A stretch of 49,015 nt of DNA, from the NCBI GenBank assembly GCA_051955535.1, contig JBQCGP010000007.1:1-49015 (forward strand), read 5' to 3'. The stretch is from 13-2-20CM-68-14 sp051955535 (GTDB lineage: Bacteria > Actinomycetota > Thermoleophilia > Gaiellales > Gaiellaceae). Below are positions 1 to 7,198 of this stretch, piece after piece. The number at the start of each line of letters is the position of its first letter. The first letter of the stretch is position 1. Below the pieces are notes generated by a model, which had not been told where the DNA came from, searched no databases, and saw only the letters and a list, made by a program, of their open reading frames with translations. A program made the translations under genes and the position numbers.

Positions 1-64
1 CGCCCGCTGCGCCGGCGCCATGACGACTTGAAGGGCGAAGCGCCGCATGGGAGATCTACTAAAA

Positions 65-91
65 ACCGTCCCCGGCGAAGCCGGGAACGGT
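65..91 (-). terminator. Intrinsic terminator-like hairpin, minus-strand direction
   Basis: Inverted repeat: ACCGT and CCCGGC (65-76, one unpaired C at 70), GAA loop (77-79), GCCGGG and ACGGT (80-91, one A at 86). Five A on + at 61-65 become a U run on the minus transcript, directly after the stem. It lies beyond the end of the minus-strand operon (last gene ends at 998), with a + gene between, so it could stop antisense read-through or serve a gene left of the window. Confidence 0.55.
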
Positions 92-127
92 GGCAGGCGG
101 CTCGTGCATGGAAGGTAGGGTCGCTTC

Positions 128-991
128 GTGAGCGCTACTGCCGAGCGGACCTACGGGCTGAAGAACATGACCGCGCCGTTGCGGCGCGTCCTGGTGCGGT
201 CGCCCCGTGCGGAGGACCTCCGCTTCTGGCGCGAGTACGGCTGGCGCGCCGCGCCCGACACCGTTGCCATAGCGCGCGAGCACGATGCCTTGGGCGAGCT
301 GCTCGCCGGGGCTGGTGCCGAGGTCGTGCTCGCCGAGACGCCGGATCCGGGCAATCCGGACGCGATCTACGTCTACGACCCTGTCCTGATCACAGAGGCC
401 GGCGCGATCCTGCTGAGACCGAGGAAAGAGGGCCGACACGGCGAGCCGGACGTGGTCGGCGCGGATCTCGAGCGCGTCGGCGTGCCGATCGCCGGACGGC
501 TCGGCAAACCCGCGCTCGCGGAGGGCGGCGACCTGCTCCGCCTCGACGAGCGGACGCTGCTCGCAGGGCAGGGGTACCGCACGAGCTCGAACTGTGTCCG
601 GGCACTCGAACGCCACACGGGCCTCGAGACGCTGGGCTTCGATCTGCCGCACTGGCACGGCGCCGACGAGGTCATGCACTTGCTCTCGCTACTGAGCCCG
701 CTCGATGCCGACCTAGTCGTTGCCTACCCGCCGTTGCTTCCGGTGCGGCTCGTCCAGCTCCTGGCGGAGCGCTCGGTCGAGATCGTTCCCGTCGCGGACG
801 ATGAGTTCGAGACGCTGGGGACGAACGTGCTGGCGCTGGCCCCGCGGGTCGCGCTCGTGGTCGACGGCAATCGCGAAACGCGCCGGCGGCTCGAGCGGGC
901 CGGCGTCGAGGTGCTCGTCTACGAAGGGACCGAGCTCTCGAAGGGCGACGGCGGTCCGACCTGCCTGACCTGCCCGCTCCTGCGGGGTTAG
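128..991 (+). CDS. Amidinotransferase / dimethylargininase (DDAH)-like protein
   Basis: 287-residue protein of the guanidino-group-modifying superfamily (DDAH, arginine deiminase, amidinotransferases), which act on arginine-like substrates through a C-terminal cysteine. Seen here: DAIYVYDP near residue 80, an EGGDLL motif near 135, a histidine in the EVMHLL segment, and GGPTCLTCP at the end, which places the nucleophile at Cys279. The usual HLD triplet reads HLL, so activity is less certain than the fold. The GTG start has AGGG 7 bases upstream (117-120). It is the only + gene in the first 19 kb and converges on the minus operon with a 6-base gap. Dimethylargininase, citrulline formation or another guanidine substrate are all possible; I cannot choose. 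Confidence 0.8.
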   Translation: MSATAERTYGLKNMTAPLRRVLVRSPRAEDLRFWREYGWRAAPDTVAIAREHDALGELLAGAGAEVVLAETPDPGNPDAIYVYDPVLITEAGAILLRPRKEGRHGEPDVVGADLERVGVPIAGRLGKPALAEGGDLLRLDERTLLAGQGYRTSSNCVRALERHTGLETLGFDLPHWHGADEVMHLLSLLSPLDADLVVAYPPLLPVRLVQLLAERSVEIVPVADDEFETLGTNVLALAPRVALVVDGNRETRRRLERAGVEVLVYEGTELSKGDGGPTCLTCPLLRG

Positions 992-997
992 GAGAGC

Positions 998-1591
998 TCA
1001 GACCTCCGGCGGCGCGTCGCCGATCAGGTCGGCGACGCTGCGTGTGTCGACGATGACGCCGTCGAAACCCGCCCGCTCGAGCGCACCGACGTCGTCGCGG
1101 CTCGAGCCGGCCAGCTCGGCGATCGCGAGCTTGCCGGCCGGGACGTCCGGCAGCAGGTCGAGCACCCGCTCGAGCGCCTCCTCCCCATCGGCCTCGGGCG
1201 CCGCGAGCACGAAGATCTCCGGATCGAGCTCCTCTAGCGCGCTTCCGAGCAGCTCCTCGTCGTCGATCCGGAACACCAGCTCATAGGTCTGCCCCAGCTC
1301 GGCGATCAGGCCGGCGAGCGAGTCGAGATCCTCGCCGACATCGAGGAGGCAGGCGTCGGCATCGGGGTGCGGGTTGGCGGACTCGCCCGGCCATGCCATG
1401 AGCACGGGCAACCCCGTGGCGGCTCGGATCTGCGCGACCGCGCTGCTGTTGCCAGCGCCGACAAGCACGGCCTCGGCACCCTCCGCCTCGACGCGAGCTG
1501 CGTCCTCGGTGGTCGAGACAGGCGCGATCAGCGAGATCCCGTCTCCCTCGGAAATCGCCTGGCTGAAGCGGCGCCCCCCGTTCACCGGCAC
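998..1591 (-). CDS. Indole-3-glycerol-phosphate synthase-like TIM-barrel protein, N-terminus disturbed
   Basis: 197 residues as read from a GTG at 1591. The order RRFSQAI, GISLIAPV, an AEGAEAVLV strand, FVLAAPEA and FDGVIVDTRSV follows the strands of a TrpC-type (beta/alpha)8 barrel, but the usual IGPS catalytic stretch (IAEIKRASPS) is replaced by IAPVSTTE. A true IGPS activity is therefore doubtful and the name reflects fold only. No trp genes are nearby; it is the last gene of the deoC-ALDH minus-strand group, 108 bases after the short ALDH. No Shine-Dalgarno precedes the GTG. The natural N-terminus seems to lie in another frame just upstream (see 1582-1635), so the start is uncertain. Confidence 0.6.
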   Translation of the reverse strand: MPVNGGRRFSQAISEGDGISLIAPVSTTEDAARVEAEGAEAVLVGAGNSSAVAQIRAATGLPVLMAWPGESANPHPDADACLLDVGEDLDSLAGLIAELGQTYELVFRIDDEELLGSALEELDPEIFVLAAPEADGEEALERVLDLLPDVPAGKLAIAELAGSSRDDVGALERAGFDGVIVDTRSVADLIGDAPPEV

Positions 1592-1635
1592 AGATTTTTC
1601 ACGATCTCGTCATACACGTGCGCGAGATTCGTCAT
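1582..1635 (-). other. 17-codon upstream reading frame, probable displaced N-terminus of the IGPS-like gene
   Basis: ATG at 1635 opens MTNLAHVYDEIVKNLCR, ending at TGA 1584-1582 and overlapping the GTG of the next frame by 10 bases. The segment VYDEIVK resembles the start of TrpC-type proteins (LDEIV). Adding one A to the A5 run at 1595-1599 would join it in frame as DEIVKKSVPVNGGRRFSQ. It could be a homopolymer sequencing error, a real frameshift mutation or, less likely, an independent leader peptide; no Shine-Dalgarno precedes the ATG. Confidence 0.4.
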
Positions 1636-1699
1636 TAGGCTCGCAGCGGGGAGGAGGCCGGGTACGCCTCGAGGTTCGGCCACAGAGGACACGGTCGGC

Positions 1700-2509
1700 T
1701 CAGACACCCATTGGGTGCCACACGGTCTTCAGTTCCAGGAAGCCGGCGATCTCCCACGGACTCTGGGCATCGGCCGAGCCGCGTACGACGCGCTTGACGT
1801 TCTCGGCCGCGAGCCGCTCGAGCTCCGGGGCCTCGCCGTCCGCACCGGTCACGTCCAGTGCGTTTACGTCCATGTGGCCGGCGAGGACCGGCGCGAGCTC
1901 GCTCCGGAATCCGGTCAAGACGTTGACGACGCCTCCGGGGACGTCGGAGGTCGCGAGCACCTCGGCGAGCTCGATCGCCGCGAGCGGCCGTGACTCGGAC
2001 GCCACGAGAACGGCTGCGTTGCCCCCCACGAGCACCGGCGCCAGCCGCGACACCAGTCCGAGCAGGGGAGGCTCGTCGGGCGCGAGCACTCCGACGACGC
2101 CCGTCGGCTCCGGCACCGTGAAGTTGAAGTACGGGCCGGCGACGGGATTCGCCGAGCCGAGCACCTGCGCGAGCTTGTCGGCCCACCCGGCGTACCACAC
2201 GAAGCGATCGACGGCCGCGTTCACCTCGTCTTCGTCGCCGGTCAGCTCGGCGAACTCCCGCGTCCGCGCCTCCAGCATCTCGGCGACCCGGTAGAGCACT
2301 TGCCCGCGGTTGTAGGCCGTCATCGAGGCCCACTTCGCCTGTGCGCCGCGCGCCGCACGAACTGCATCGCGGACGTCTTTCCTCGACGCGCGCGCGACGT
2401 TCTGTCCCTCAGCCTCGTAGGTGCGGCCGGACTCGGAGCGCGGGAATTGGCCACCGACAAACAGCTTGTAGGTCTTCTTGACCGGCAGGCGGCCGCGCGG
2501 ATCAGCCAC
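1700..2509 (-). CDS. Truncated aldehyde dehydrogenase-like protein, no catalytic domain
   Basis: 269 residues from a GTG at 2509 that sits inside the last codons of the upstream ALDH (GTGGCTGA, 8-base overlap), implying coupled translation. It matches the NAD-binding half of ALDHs: YKLFVGGQFPRSESG at the start, an FVWYAGWADKL segment shared with its neighbour, LVGGNAAVLV, and VPGGVVNVLTG. It ends near GFLELKTVWHPMG, which in full ALDHs is C-terminal, while the middle block carrying the ELGGK and cysteine motifs is missing. It looks like an internally deleted, non-catalytic paralogue that may pair with the full enzyme. The clean frame, high GC and coupled start argue against a pseudogene. Confidence 0.75.
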   Translation of the reverse strand: MADPRGRLPVKKTYKLFVGGQFPRSESGRTYEAEGQNVARASRKDVRDAVRAARGAQAKWASMTAYNRGQVLYRVAEMLEARTREFAELTGDEDEVNAAVDRFVWYAGWADKLAQVLGSANPVAGPYFNFTVPEPTGVVGVLAPDEPPLLGLVSRLAPVLVGGNAAVLVASESRPLAAIELAEVLATSDVPGGVVNVLTGFRSELAPVLAGHMDVNALDVTGADGEAPELERLAAENVKRVVRGSADAQSPWEIAGFLELKTVWHPMGV

Positions 2510-4004
2510 TGATTTTCTCCGTGCTCTCAACACGGAAATCGAGGTACGGCTCCAGCCCGTGCAGACCACCCTCGCGGCCGAAGCCGGACTCCTTGTAGCC
2601 GCCGAACGGCGAGGCGGGGTCGAATCGGTTGTAGGTGTTCGCCCAGATCACGCCCGCCTCGAGTCGCTCCGCCATCCAGAGGATCCGTGACCCCTTCTCC
2701 GTCCAGACGCCGGCGGACAGGCCGTACGGCGTGTTGTTGGCCTTCTCGACGGCCTCGTCCGGCGTCCGGAAGGTGAGCACCGAGAGCACAGGCCCGAAGA
2801 TCTCCTCCTGCGCGATCCGGTAGCTCTGCGCGACGTTCGTGAACACCGTCGGCGCGAACCAGTAGCCCTTCTCGGGAAGCCGGCACGGCGGCTGGTAGAT
2901 CTCGGCGCCCTCCTCCTTGCCGGCCGCCACGAGCTCCTCGATCTTCTCGAGCTGCTGGCGCGAGTTGATCGCGCCGACGTCCGTGTTCTTGTCGAGCGGG
3001 TCGCCGACACGGAGCGTCGCCAGACGTCGCTTGAGCTTGTCGATCAGCGGCTCGTAGATCGACTCCTGGACGAGCAGCCGCGAGCCGGCGCAGCAGACGT
3101 GACCTTGGTTGAAGTAGATCCCGTTGACGATCCCTTCGACCGCCTGGTCGAGCGCGGCGTCGTCGAAGATGATGTTCGCCGCCTTGCCGCCGAGCTCGAG
3201 CGTCAGCTTCGTGCCTGTGCCGGCTAGCTCGCGCTGGATCGCCTTGCCGACCTCGGTCGAGCCCGTGAAGGCGATCTTGTCGACGTCGGACTTCACGATC
3301 GCCGCTCCTGTCGCGCCGTCTCCCGTGACGATGTTGACGACGCCCGGCGGCAGTTCCGCCTGGCGGAGGACGTCGCAGAACAAGAGCGCCGAGAGCGGCG
3401 TCGTCTCCGCCGGCTTCAACACGACGGTGTTGCCCCCGGCCAAGGCCGGCGCGATCTTCCAGGCGAGCATCAGGAGCGGGAAGTTCCACGGGATGATCTG
3501 GCCCGCGACGCCGAGCGGGTTCGGGCGCCGGTGCGGGAACGCGTACTCGAGCTTGTCGGCCCAGCCCGCGTAGTAGAAGAAGTGCGCCGCCGCGAGCGGC
3601 AGGTCGACGTCACGCGACTCTCTGATCGGCTTGCCGCCGTTCAGCGATTCGAGCACTGCGAACTCACGCGAGCGCTCCTGGAGGATCCGCGCGATCCGGA
3701 AGAGGTACTTCGCGCGCTCGGCTGGGCTCGCCGCCGACCAGCCGTTCTCGAAGGCGTCGCGCGCGGTTTCCACGGCGAGGGCCACATCCTCAGGACCTGC
3801 CTGCGGGATCTCCGCGAGCGGCTCCTCGCTCGACGGGTCGAGCGTCTCGTAGTACTCGCCCGAGCGCGGCTCGACGAACTCGCCGCCGACGAAGAGGCCG
3901 TAGCGCTCCTGCAGCTTGACGATCTCGCGCGATTCCGGCGCGGTCGCGTACTCCCAGGCGGAGGGGATCGGCGTGCGGTCGCCGCGCTGTTCGAGCTCCG
4001 ACAT
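2502..4004 (-). CDS. Aldehyde dehydrogenase family protein (NAD(P)+)
   Basis: Full-length 500-residue ALDH. Cofactor site: IIPWNFPLLM near 170, FTGSTEVGK at 246-254. Active site: LELGGK with the general base Glu270, and NQGHVCCAGSR with nucleophile Cys304; the usual GQ before the cysteines is GH here. A C-terminal PFGGYKESG motif is also present. The ATG at 4004 directly follows the deoC stop (TAGATG), and the end overlaps the start of the short ALDH. Placed after deoC, which releases acetaldehyde, a role oxidising acetaldehyde or another short aldehyde is a reasonable inference; substrate cannot be read from the sequence. Confidence 0.9.
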   Translation of the reverse strand: MSELEQRGDRTPIPSAWEYATAPESREIVKLQERYGLFVGGEFVEPRSGEYYETLDPSSEEPLAEIPQAGPEDVALAVETARDAFENGWSAASPAERAKYLFRIARILQERSREFAVLESLNGGKPIRESRDVDLPLAAAHFFYYAGWADKLEYAFPHRRPNPLGVAGQIIPWNFPLLMLAWKIAPALAGGNTVVLKPAETTPLSALLFCDVLRQAELPPGVVNIVTGDGATGAAIVKSDVDKIAFTGSTEVGKAIQRELAGTGTKLTLELGGKAANIIFDDAALDQAVEGIVNGIYFNQGHVCCAGSRLLVQESIYEPLIDKLKRRLATLRVGDPLDKNTDVGAINSRQQLEKIEELVAAGKEEGAEIYQPPCRLPEKGYWFAPTVFTNVAQSYRIAQEEIFGPVLSVLTFRTPDEAVEKANNTPYGLSAGVWTEKGSRILWMAERLEAGVIWANTYNRFDPASPFGGYKESGFGREGGLHGLEPYLDFRVESTEKISG

Positions 4005-4943
4005 CTAATCGATCGTGAAGTAGTCGGGCGACTGGTAGCGCCCGGTCTTCTCCTTGCGGATCTGCATCAGCACGTCGTTCAGGAGCGAGGAGGCGCCGAA
4101 GCGAAACAGATCCGGCGCCAGCCAGTCGAGCCCGAGCGTCTCGTGGACGAGGACGAGCGTCTGCACCGCCTGCTTCGCGTTCCGGATACCGCCGGCGGCC
4201 TTCATGCCGACGCGCCGGCCCGTCTCGTCGAAGACGTCGCGGATCGCCTCGAGCATCACCAACGTGACCGGCGGCGTCGCCGAGGTCGAGAGCTTCCCGG
4301 TCGAGGTCTTGATGAAGTCGGCGCCTGCCGCGATCGCGAGCAGCGAGGCCCGCCGAACGTTGTCGTACGTCCCGAGCTCGCCCGTCTCGAGGATCACCTT
4401 CAGGCGCTTGTCGCCGACGGCCTCCTTGACCTGGACGATCTCGTCGTAGACCTTCGCGTAGCGGCCGGCGAGAAAGGCGCCGCGGTCGATCACCATGTCG
4501 ACCTCGTCGGCGCCGAGCTCGACGACGCGGCGCGCCTCGGCCACCTTGAGGTCGGTCGGGCTCTGGCCGGACGGGAACGCGGTCGCCACTGAGGCGACCT
4601 TGACGCCGCTTCCCGCGACACGCTCGCGCGCGGTCTGGACGAGGTTCGGATAGACGCAGACCGCCGCCACCGACGGCACCCTCGTATCCGAGGGGTCCGG
4701 ACGAATCGCCTTCGATGCGAGGGCGGCCACCTTGCCGGGAGTGTCGGCGCCCTCGAGCGTGGTCAGGTCCATCATCCGCACGGCAAGATCGAGCGCGAAG
4801 AGCTTTGCCTCGCGCTTGATCGAGCGGCGGGAGAGGTCGGTCGCCCGCGCCTCGACGGCGACCTGGTCGATCGAGCCGATGCGGGGAAGCCTGGGTTCGA
4901 GCGGGAGCTCGAAGCCCGTCGGAAGGGCCGGCGCCTGCGCCAT
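4005..4943 (-). CDS. deoC: Deoxyribose-phosphate aldolase
   Basis: 312-residue class I aldolase that cleaves 2-deoxyribose 5-phosphate to acetaldehyde and glyceraldehyde 3-phosphate. Catalytic residues are visible: Asp149 in ADEVDMVID, the Schiff-base Lys212 in ADFIKTSTGK, and the relay Lys248 in VGMKAAGGIR. The length exceeds the roughly 220-250 residues of most bacterial DeoC because of an N-terminal extension of about 50 residues, as in longer actinobacterial and eukaryotic forms. The ATG at 4943 begins MAQAPALPTG. It is followed without a gap by the ALDH gene, forming a deoxynucleoside catabolic unit. Confidence 0.93.
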   Translation of the reverse strand: MAQAPALPTGFELPLEPRLPRIGSIDQVAVEARATDLSRRSIKREAKLFALDLAVRMMDLTTLEGADTPGKVAALASKAIRPDPSDTRVPSVAAVCVYPNLVQTARERVAGSGVKVASVATAFPSGQSPTDLKVAEARRVVELGADEVDMVIDRGAFLAGRYAKVYDEIVQVKEAVGDKRLKVILETGELGTYDNVRRASLLAIAAGADFIKTSTGKLSTSATPPVTLVMLEAIRDVFDETGRRVGMKAAGGIRNAKQAVQTLVLVHETLGLDWLAPDLFRFGASSLLNDVLMQIRKEKTGRYQSPDYFTID

Positions 4944-4991
4944 GCGATGAGTGTAGCCCTCACCCGAATCTTCGACGAAGCGTGGGGTAGC

Positions 4992-5040
4992 GGCCGCGCG
5001 AGTGGAATCGCGCGGCCCTCTCGAGCGGCATCGCAAGCGA
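4992..5040. repeat. Dispersed hairpin repeat, GGCRTCGCAAGCGA family, copy A
   Basis: Perfect 10-base inverted repeat GGCCGCGCGA (4992-5001) / TCGCGCGGCC (5008-5017) with a 6-base loop, followed 10 bases later by GGCATCGCAAGCGA (5027-5040). The same hairpin-plus-tail layout occurs at 39970-40044 and 45913-45980. It lies in the 115-base gap between the HAD gene and deoC. No U run, so its function as a terminator is unsure. Confidence 0.6.
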
Positions 5041-5058
5041 CGCCGCAGGCCTGGGAGG

Positions 5059-5751
5059 CTAGTCCGCAAGCGCGAGCAGCGCCTGGACGACTCCGTCCAT
5101 GTCACCGACGAGGGCTTCCGCGCCCGCGAGCTCGGCGAGGTCGCAACGACCCGAGCCGACCGCGATCGAGTGGATGCCCAGCGCTGTGGCGGTCGCGACG
5201 TCCTCGCGCGTGTCGCCGATCTCGGCAGTTCGCTCGGGCGGCCACTCTCCGGCGCGATGCCGCGCCAGCTCGAGCAGGACGACCCGATCCTCGGCCTCAC
5301 AGCCGAAGGCGCCTTGACCTGCCCGGAAGAAGCGGTCGAGCCCGAGCCGCTCGAGCCGCGCCCGCGCCATCGGCTCGGGGTTGCCGGTGACGAGGGCAAG
5401 TCGTACGCCCGCCGCTTCGAGCCGGGCGAGCCCATCTGCGGCGCCGGGACGCGCTTCCCAGTGGCTGGTGTCGGCGACGGCGAGCAGCTCGAGGTAGCGC
5501 TCGGCGTACCGCGAACACCACGACAGCAGTCGGTCGTCGATCTCGTTGTCGCCGAGCCCGGCCGCGCGGAGGACGTTGCGGGCGATCCGCTGTGCTGACA
5601 GGCCGCGGTGCTCGACGTCGTCGGGCGCATTCGCGGCGACCTCGATGCCGTAGACCTCCTCCAGCGTCTCCCTGAACGCCGCGCCGCTAACCGGATCGTG
5701 GGTCAGAAAGAGGGTTCCGTCGAGGTCGAAGAGCGCCAGCAGCCCGTTCAA
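5059..5751 (-). CDS. HAD-superfamily hydrolase, phosphoglycolate phosphatase-like
   Basis: 230 residues with the HAD motifs in order: FDLDGT near the N-terminus (nucleophile Asp9, acid/base Asp11), LVTGNPE as motif II near 120, and IGDTREDV as motif IV near 178. The alpha-helical cap between motifs I and II fits the Gph/beta-phosphoglucomutase subfamily, so a small phosphorylated metabolite is the likely substrate. It starts with TTG at 5751 inside the era stop (TTGA, 4-base overlap), so it is probably translationally coupled to era. Its position ahead of deoC suggests, but does not prove, a sugar-phosphate role. Confidence 0.85.
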   Translation of the reverse strand: MNGLLALFDLDGTLFLTHDPVSGAAFRETLEEVYGIEVAANAPDDVEHRGLSAQRIARNVLRAAGLGDNEIDDRLLSWCSRYAERYLELLAVADTSHWEARPGAADGLARLEAAGVRLALVTGNPEPMARARLERLGLDRFFRAGQGAFGCEAEDRVVLLELARHRAGEWPPERTAEIGDTREDVATATALGIHSIAVGSGRCDLAELAGAEALVGDMDGVVQALLALAD

Positions 5752-6608
5752 ATGCCGAGCCGCTCCAGGATCGCCGCGTCACGGCGCCACTTCGGTCTGG
5801 TCTTCACCTGGAGCTCGAGGTAGATCGGCCGGCCGAGCAGGAGCTCGATCTCGGGGCGCGCGAGCGTCCCGACCTCCTTGACGACCGAGCCGCCGCGTCC
5901 GACCACGATCTGCTTCTGGGAGTCGGTCTCGACCAAGACGGTTGCACGGACGACCTTCTCCTCGACCTCCACGACCTCAACCGAGATTGCGTGCGGAACC
6001 TCGTCGCGGGTCAGCTGAAGGGCCTTCTCGCGGATCAGCTCGGCGATCTGCTCTTCGAAGGAGAGGTCGGTGCGCTGGTCGGCGGGGTAGTACAGCGGCC
6101 CTTCCGGCAGTAGGTCGACCAGCTCCTGGCGAAGCTCTGCGATGCCGTCGCCGGTCACGGCGCTGACCGGGTGGAGGGCATGAAAGTCACCGAGTTGCGA
6201 GGCCGTCTGCATCTGGCCCGCGATGTGGCCGGGCTTCAGGCGGTCGACCTTGTTCAGCGCGATCACCACGGGCCGGCCGAGCGAGAAGACGCGTTCGGCG
6301 ATGAAGCGGTCGCCGGCACCGATCCGCTCGCGCGCAGAGAGGACGAAGAGGACGCCGTCGACGTCGTCGAATGCCTGATCGACCGTCCGCTGCATCCGCT
6401 CGGTCAGCGGGTCGCGGGGCCGCTGGAACCCGGGGAGGTCGGCGAGAACGAGCTGGTGGTCGTCGCCGTTCACGATCCCGAAGATCCGCCGGCGAGTCGT
6501 CTGCGGCTTGTCGGAGACGATCGCCACCTTGCCGCCGGCGAGCGCATTCACGAGCGTCGACTTGCCAACGTTCGGCCGCCCGGCGACAGCGATGAACCCG
6601 CTCCTCAC
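5748..6608 (-). CDS. era: GTPase Era, ribosome assembly factor
   Basis: Era binds 16S rRNA and 30S subunits through a GTPase domain and a C-terminal KH domain. G-motifs: GRPNVGKS (10-17), KPQTTRR (34-40), DLPG (57-60), NKVD (119-122), VSAVTGDG for G5. The KH domain is seen in VVGRGGSVVKEVG and the tail LQVKTRPKWRRD. I chose the GTG at 6608 (286 residues), preceded by AGGG 5 bases upstream; longer open frame upstream runs through the CCCCACCC repeat and is low-complexity. It lies after cdd and overlaps the HAD gene by 4 bases, the usual actinobacterial order ybeY-cdd-era. Confidence 0.95.
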   Translation of the reverse strand: MRSGFIAVAGRPNVGKSTLVNALAGGKVAIVSDKPQTTRRRIFGIVNGDDHQLVLADLPGFQRPRDPLTERMQRTVDQAFDDVDGVLFVLSARERIGAGDRFIAERVFSLGRPVVIALNKVDRLKPGHIAGQMQTASQLGDFHALHPVSAVTGDGIAELRQELVDLLPEGPLYYPADQRTDLSFEEQIAELIREKALQLTRDEVPHAISVEVVEVEEKVVRATVLVETDSQKQIVVGRGGSVVKEVGTLARPEIELLLGRPIYLELQVKTRPKWRRDAAILERLGI

Positions 6609-6639
6609 GCGAACCCTGGGCCGTGGCCTTGGCCCGCAC

Positions 6640-6697
6640 CCCCACCCTTGTTTGGGTGGGGCTCGTCCCGCCTCCCTCGCGGTCGACGATACCGCTG
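6640..6697 (-). repeat. Dispersed CCCCACCC hairpin repeat, copy 1 (era leader)
   Basis: CCCCACCC (6640-6647), 6-base loop, GGGTGGGG (6654-6661), then a tail on + reading CTCGTCCCGCCTCCCTC and GACGATACCG. Similar copies stand at 9456-9511, 19124-19180 and 24402-24452. Read in the era direction the tail comes first and the hairpin ends 31 bases before the era start, so it would be in the era 5' leader if transcription begins upstream. Confidence 0.7.
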
Positions 6698-6756
6698 TAA
6701 TGCGGTCGCGCGGCCGACGGGAACGTGTCGGACCGTGACCGAACCGTGACAATTGC

Positions 6757-7125
6757 TCACGCCGGCAGGTCCCAGGTCTCCGGCAGCAACTCGTCCGGCG
6801 TATACGAGACGACCTGTCCGTCCGCGTTCGGGAACGTCACGCGCTCCAGGCGGAACTCGTGCAGCCACTGGCGGCAGCCGCCGCAAGGCGAGGCCGTGAT
6901 CGCGATCTCGGCGAGGTCGCCCGGGCGGCACCCGTCGACGACGGCGCAGGCGATCGCCGTCCGCTCGGCGCAGATTCCGAGCGGATAGGCGGCGTTCTCG
7001 ACATTCACGCCCTCGTAGACGCGTCCGTCCCGCGCACGTACGGCGGCGCCGACGAGATAGTTCGAGTACGGCGCGTAGGCACGCGCGGCCGCGGCCTGAG
7101 CCCGAGCCAGCAGTTCATCGTTCAT
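6757..7125 (-). CDS. cdd: Cytidine deaminase
   Basis: 122-residue tetrameric-type cytidine deaminase converting cytidine or deoxycytidine to the uridine forms. Zinc ligands and catalytic acid are clear: CAERTA with Cys52 and Glu54, and PCGGCR with Cys81 and Cys84. The substrate-binding NVENAAYPLG stretch is at 41-50. The ATG at 7125 gives MNDELLARAQ and the family length; an open extension to 7158 adds an arginine-rich segment I did not accept. It sits between the DgkA-PAP2 gene and era. It fits the deoxynucleoside salvage theme of the downstream deoC. Confidence 0.95.
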   Translation of the reverse strand: MNDELLARAQAAAARAYAPYSNYLVGAAVRARDGRVYEGVNVENAAYPLGICAERTAIACAVVDGCRPGDLAEIAITASPCGGCRQWLHEFRLERVTFPNADGQVVSYTPDELLPETWDLPA

Positions 7126-7166
7126 GTCGTGCCTCTCCCGAGCGAGGCGAAGGGACAAGCCAGCCC

Positions 7167-7195
7167 CCGCGGAAAATGCGCAGCATTTTGCGCGG
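7167..7195. repeat. Hairpin between the DgkA-PAP2 gene and cdd
   Basis: CCGCG-G-AAAATGC (7167-7179), loop GCA, GCATTTT-G-CGCGG (7183-7195): a 12-pair stem with one G/G mismatch in a 73-base gap. It begins 3 bases past the DgkA-PAP2 gene end. It may end or pause transcription or protect the upstream 3' end; no long U run follows. Confidence 0.45.
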
Positions 7196-7198
7196 AAA

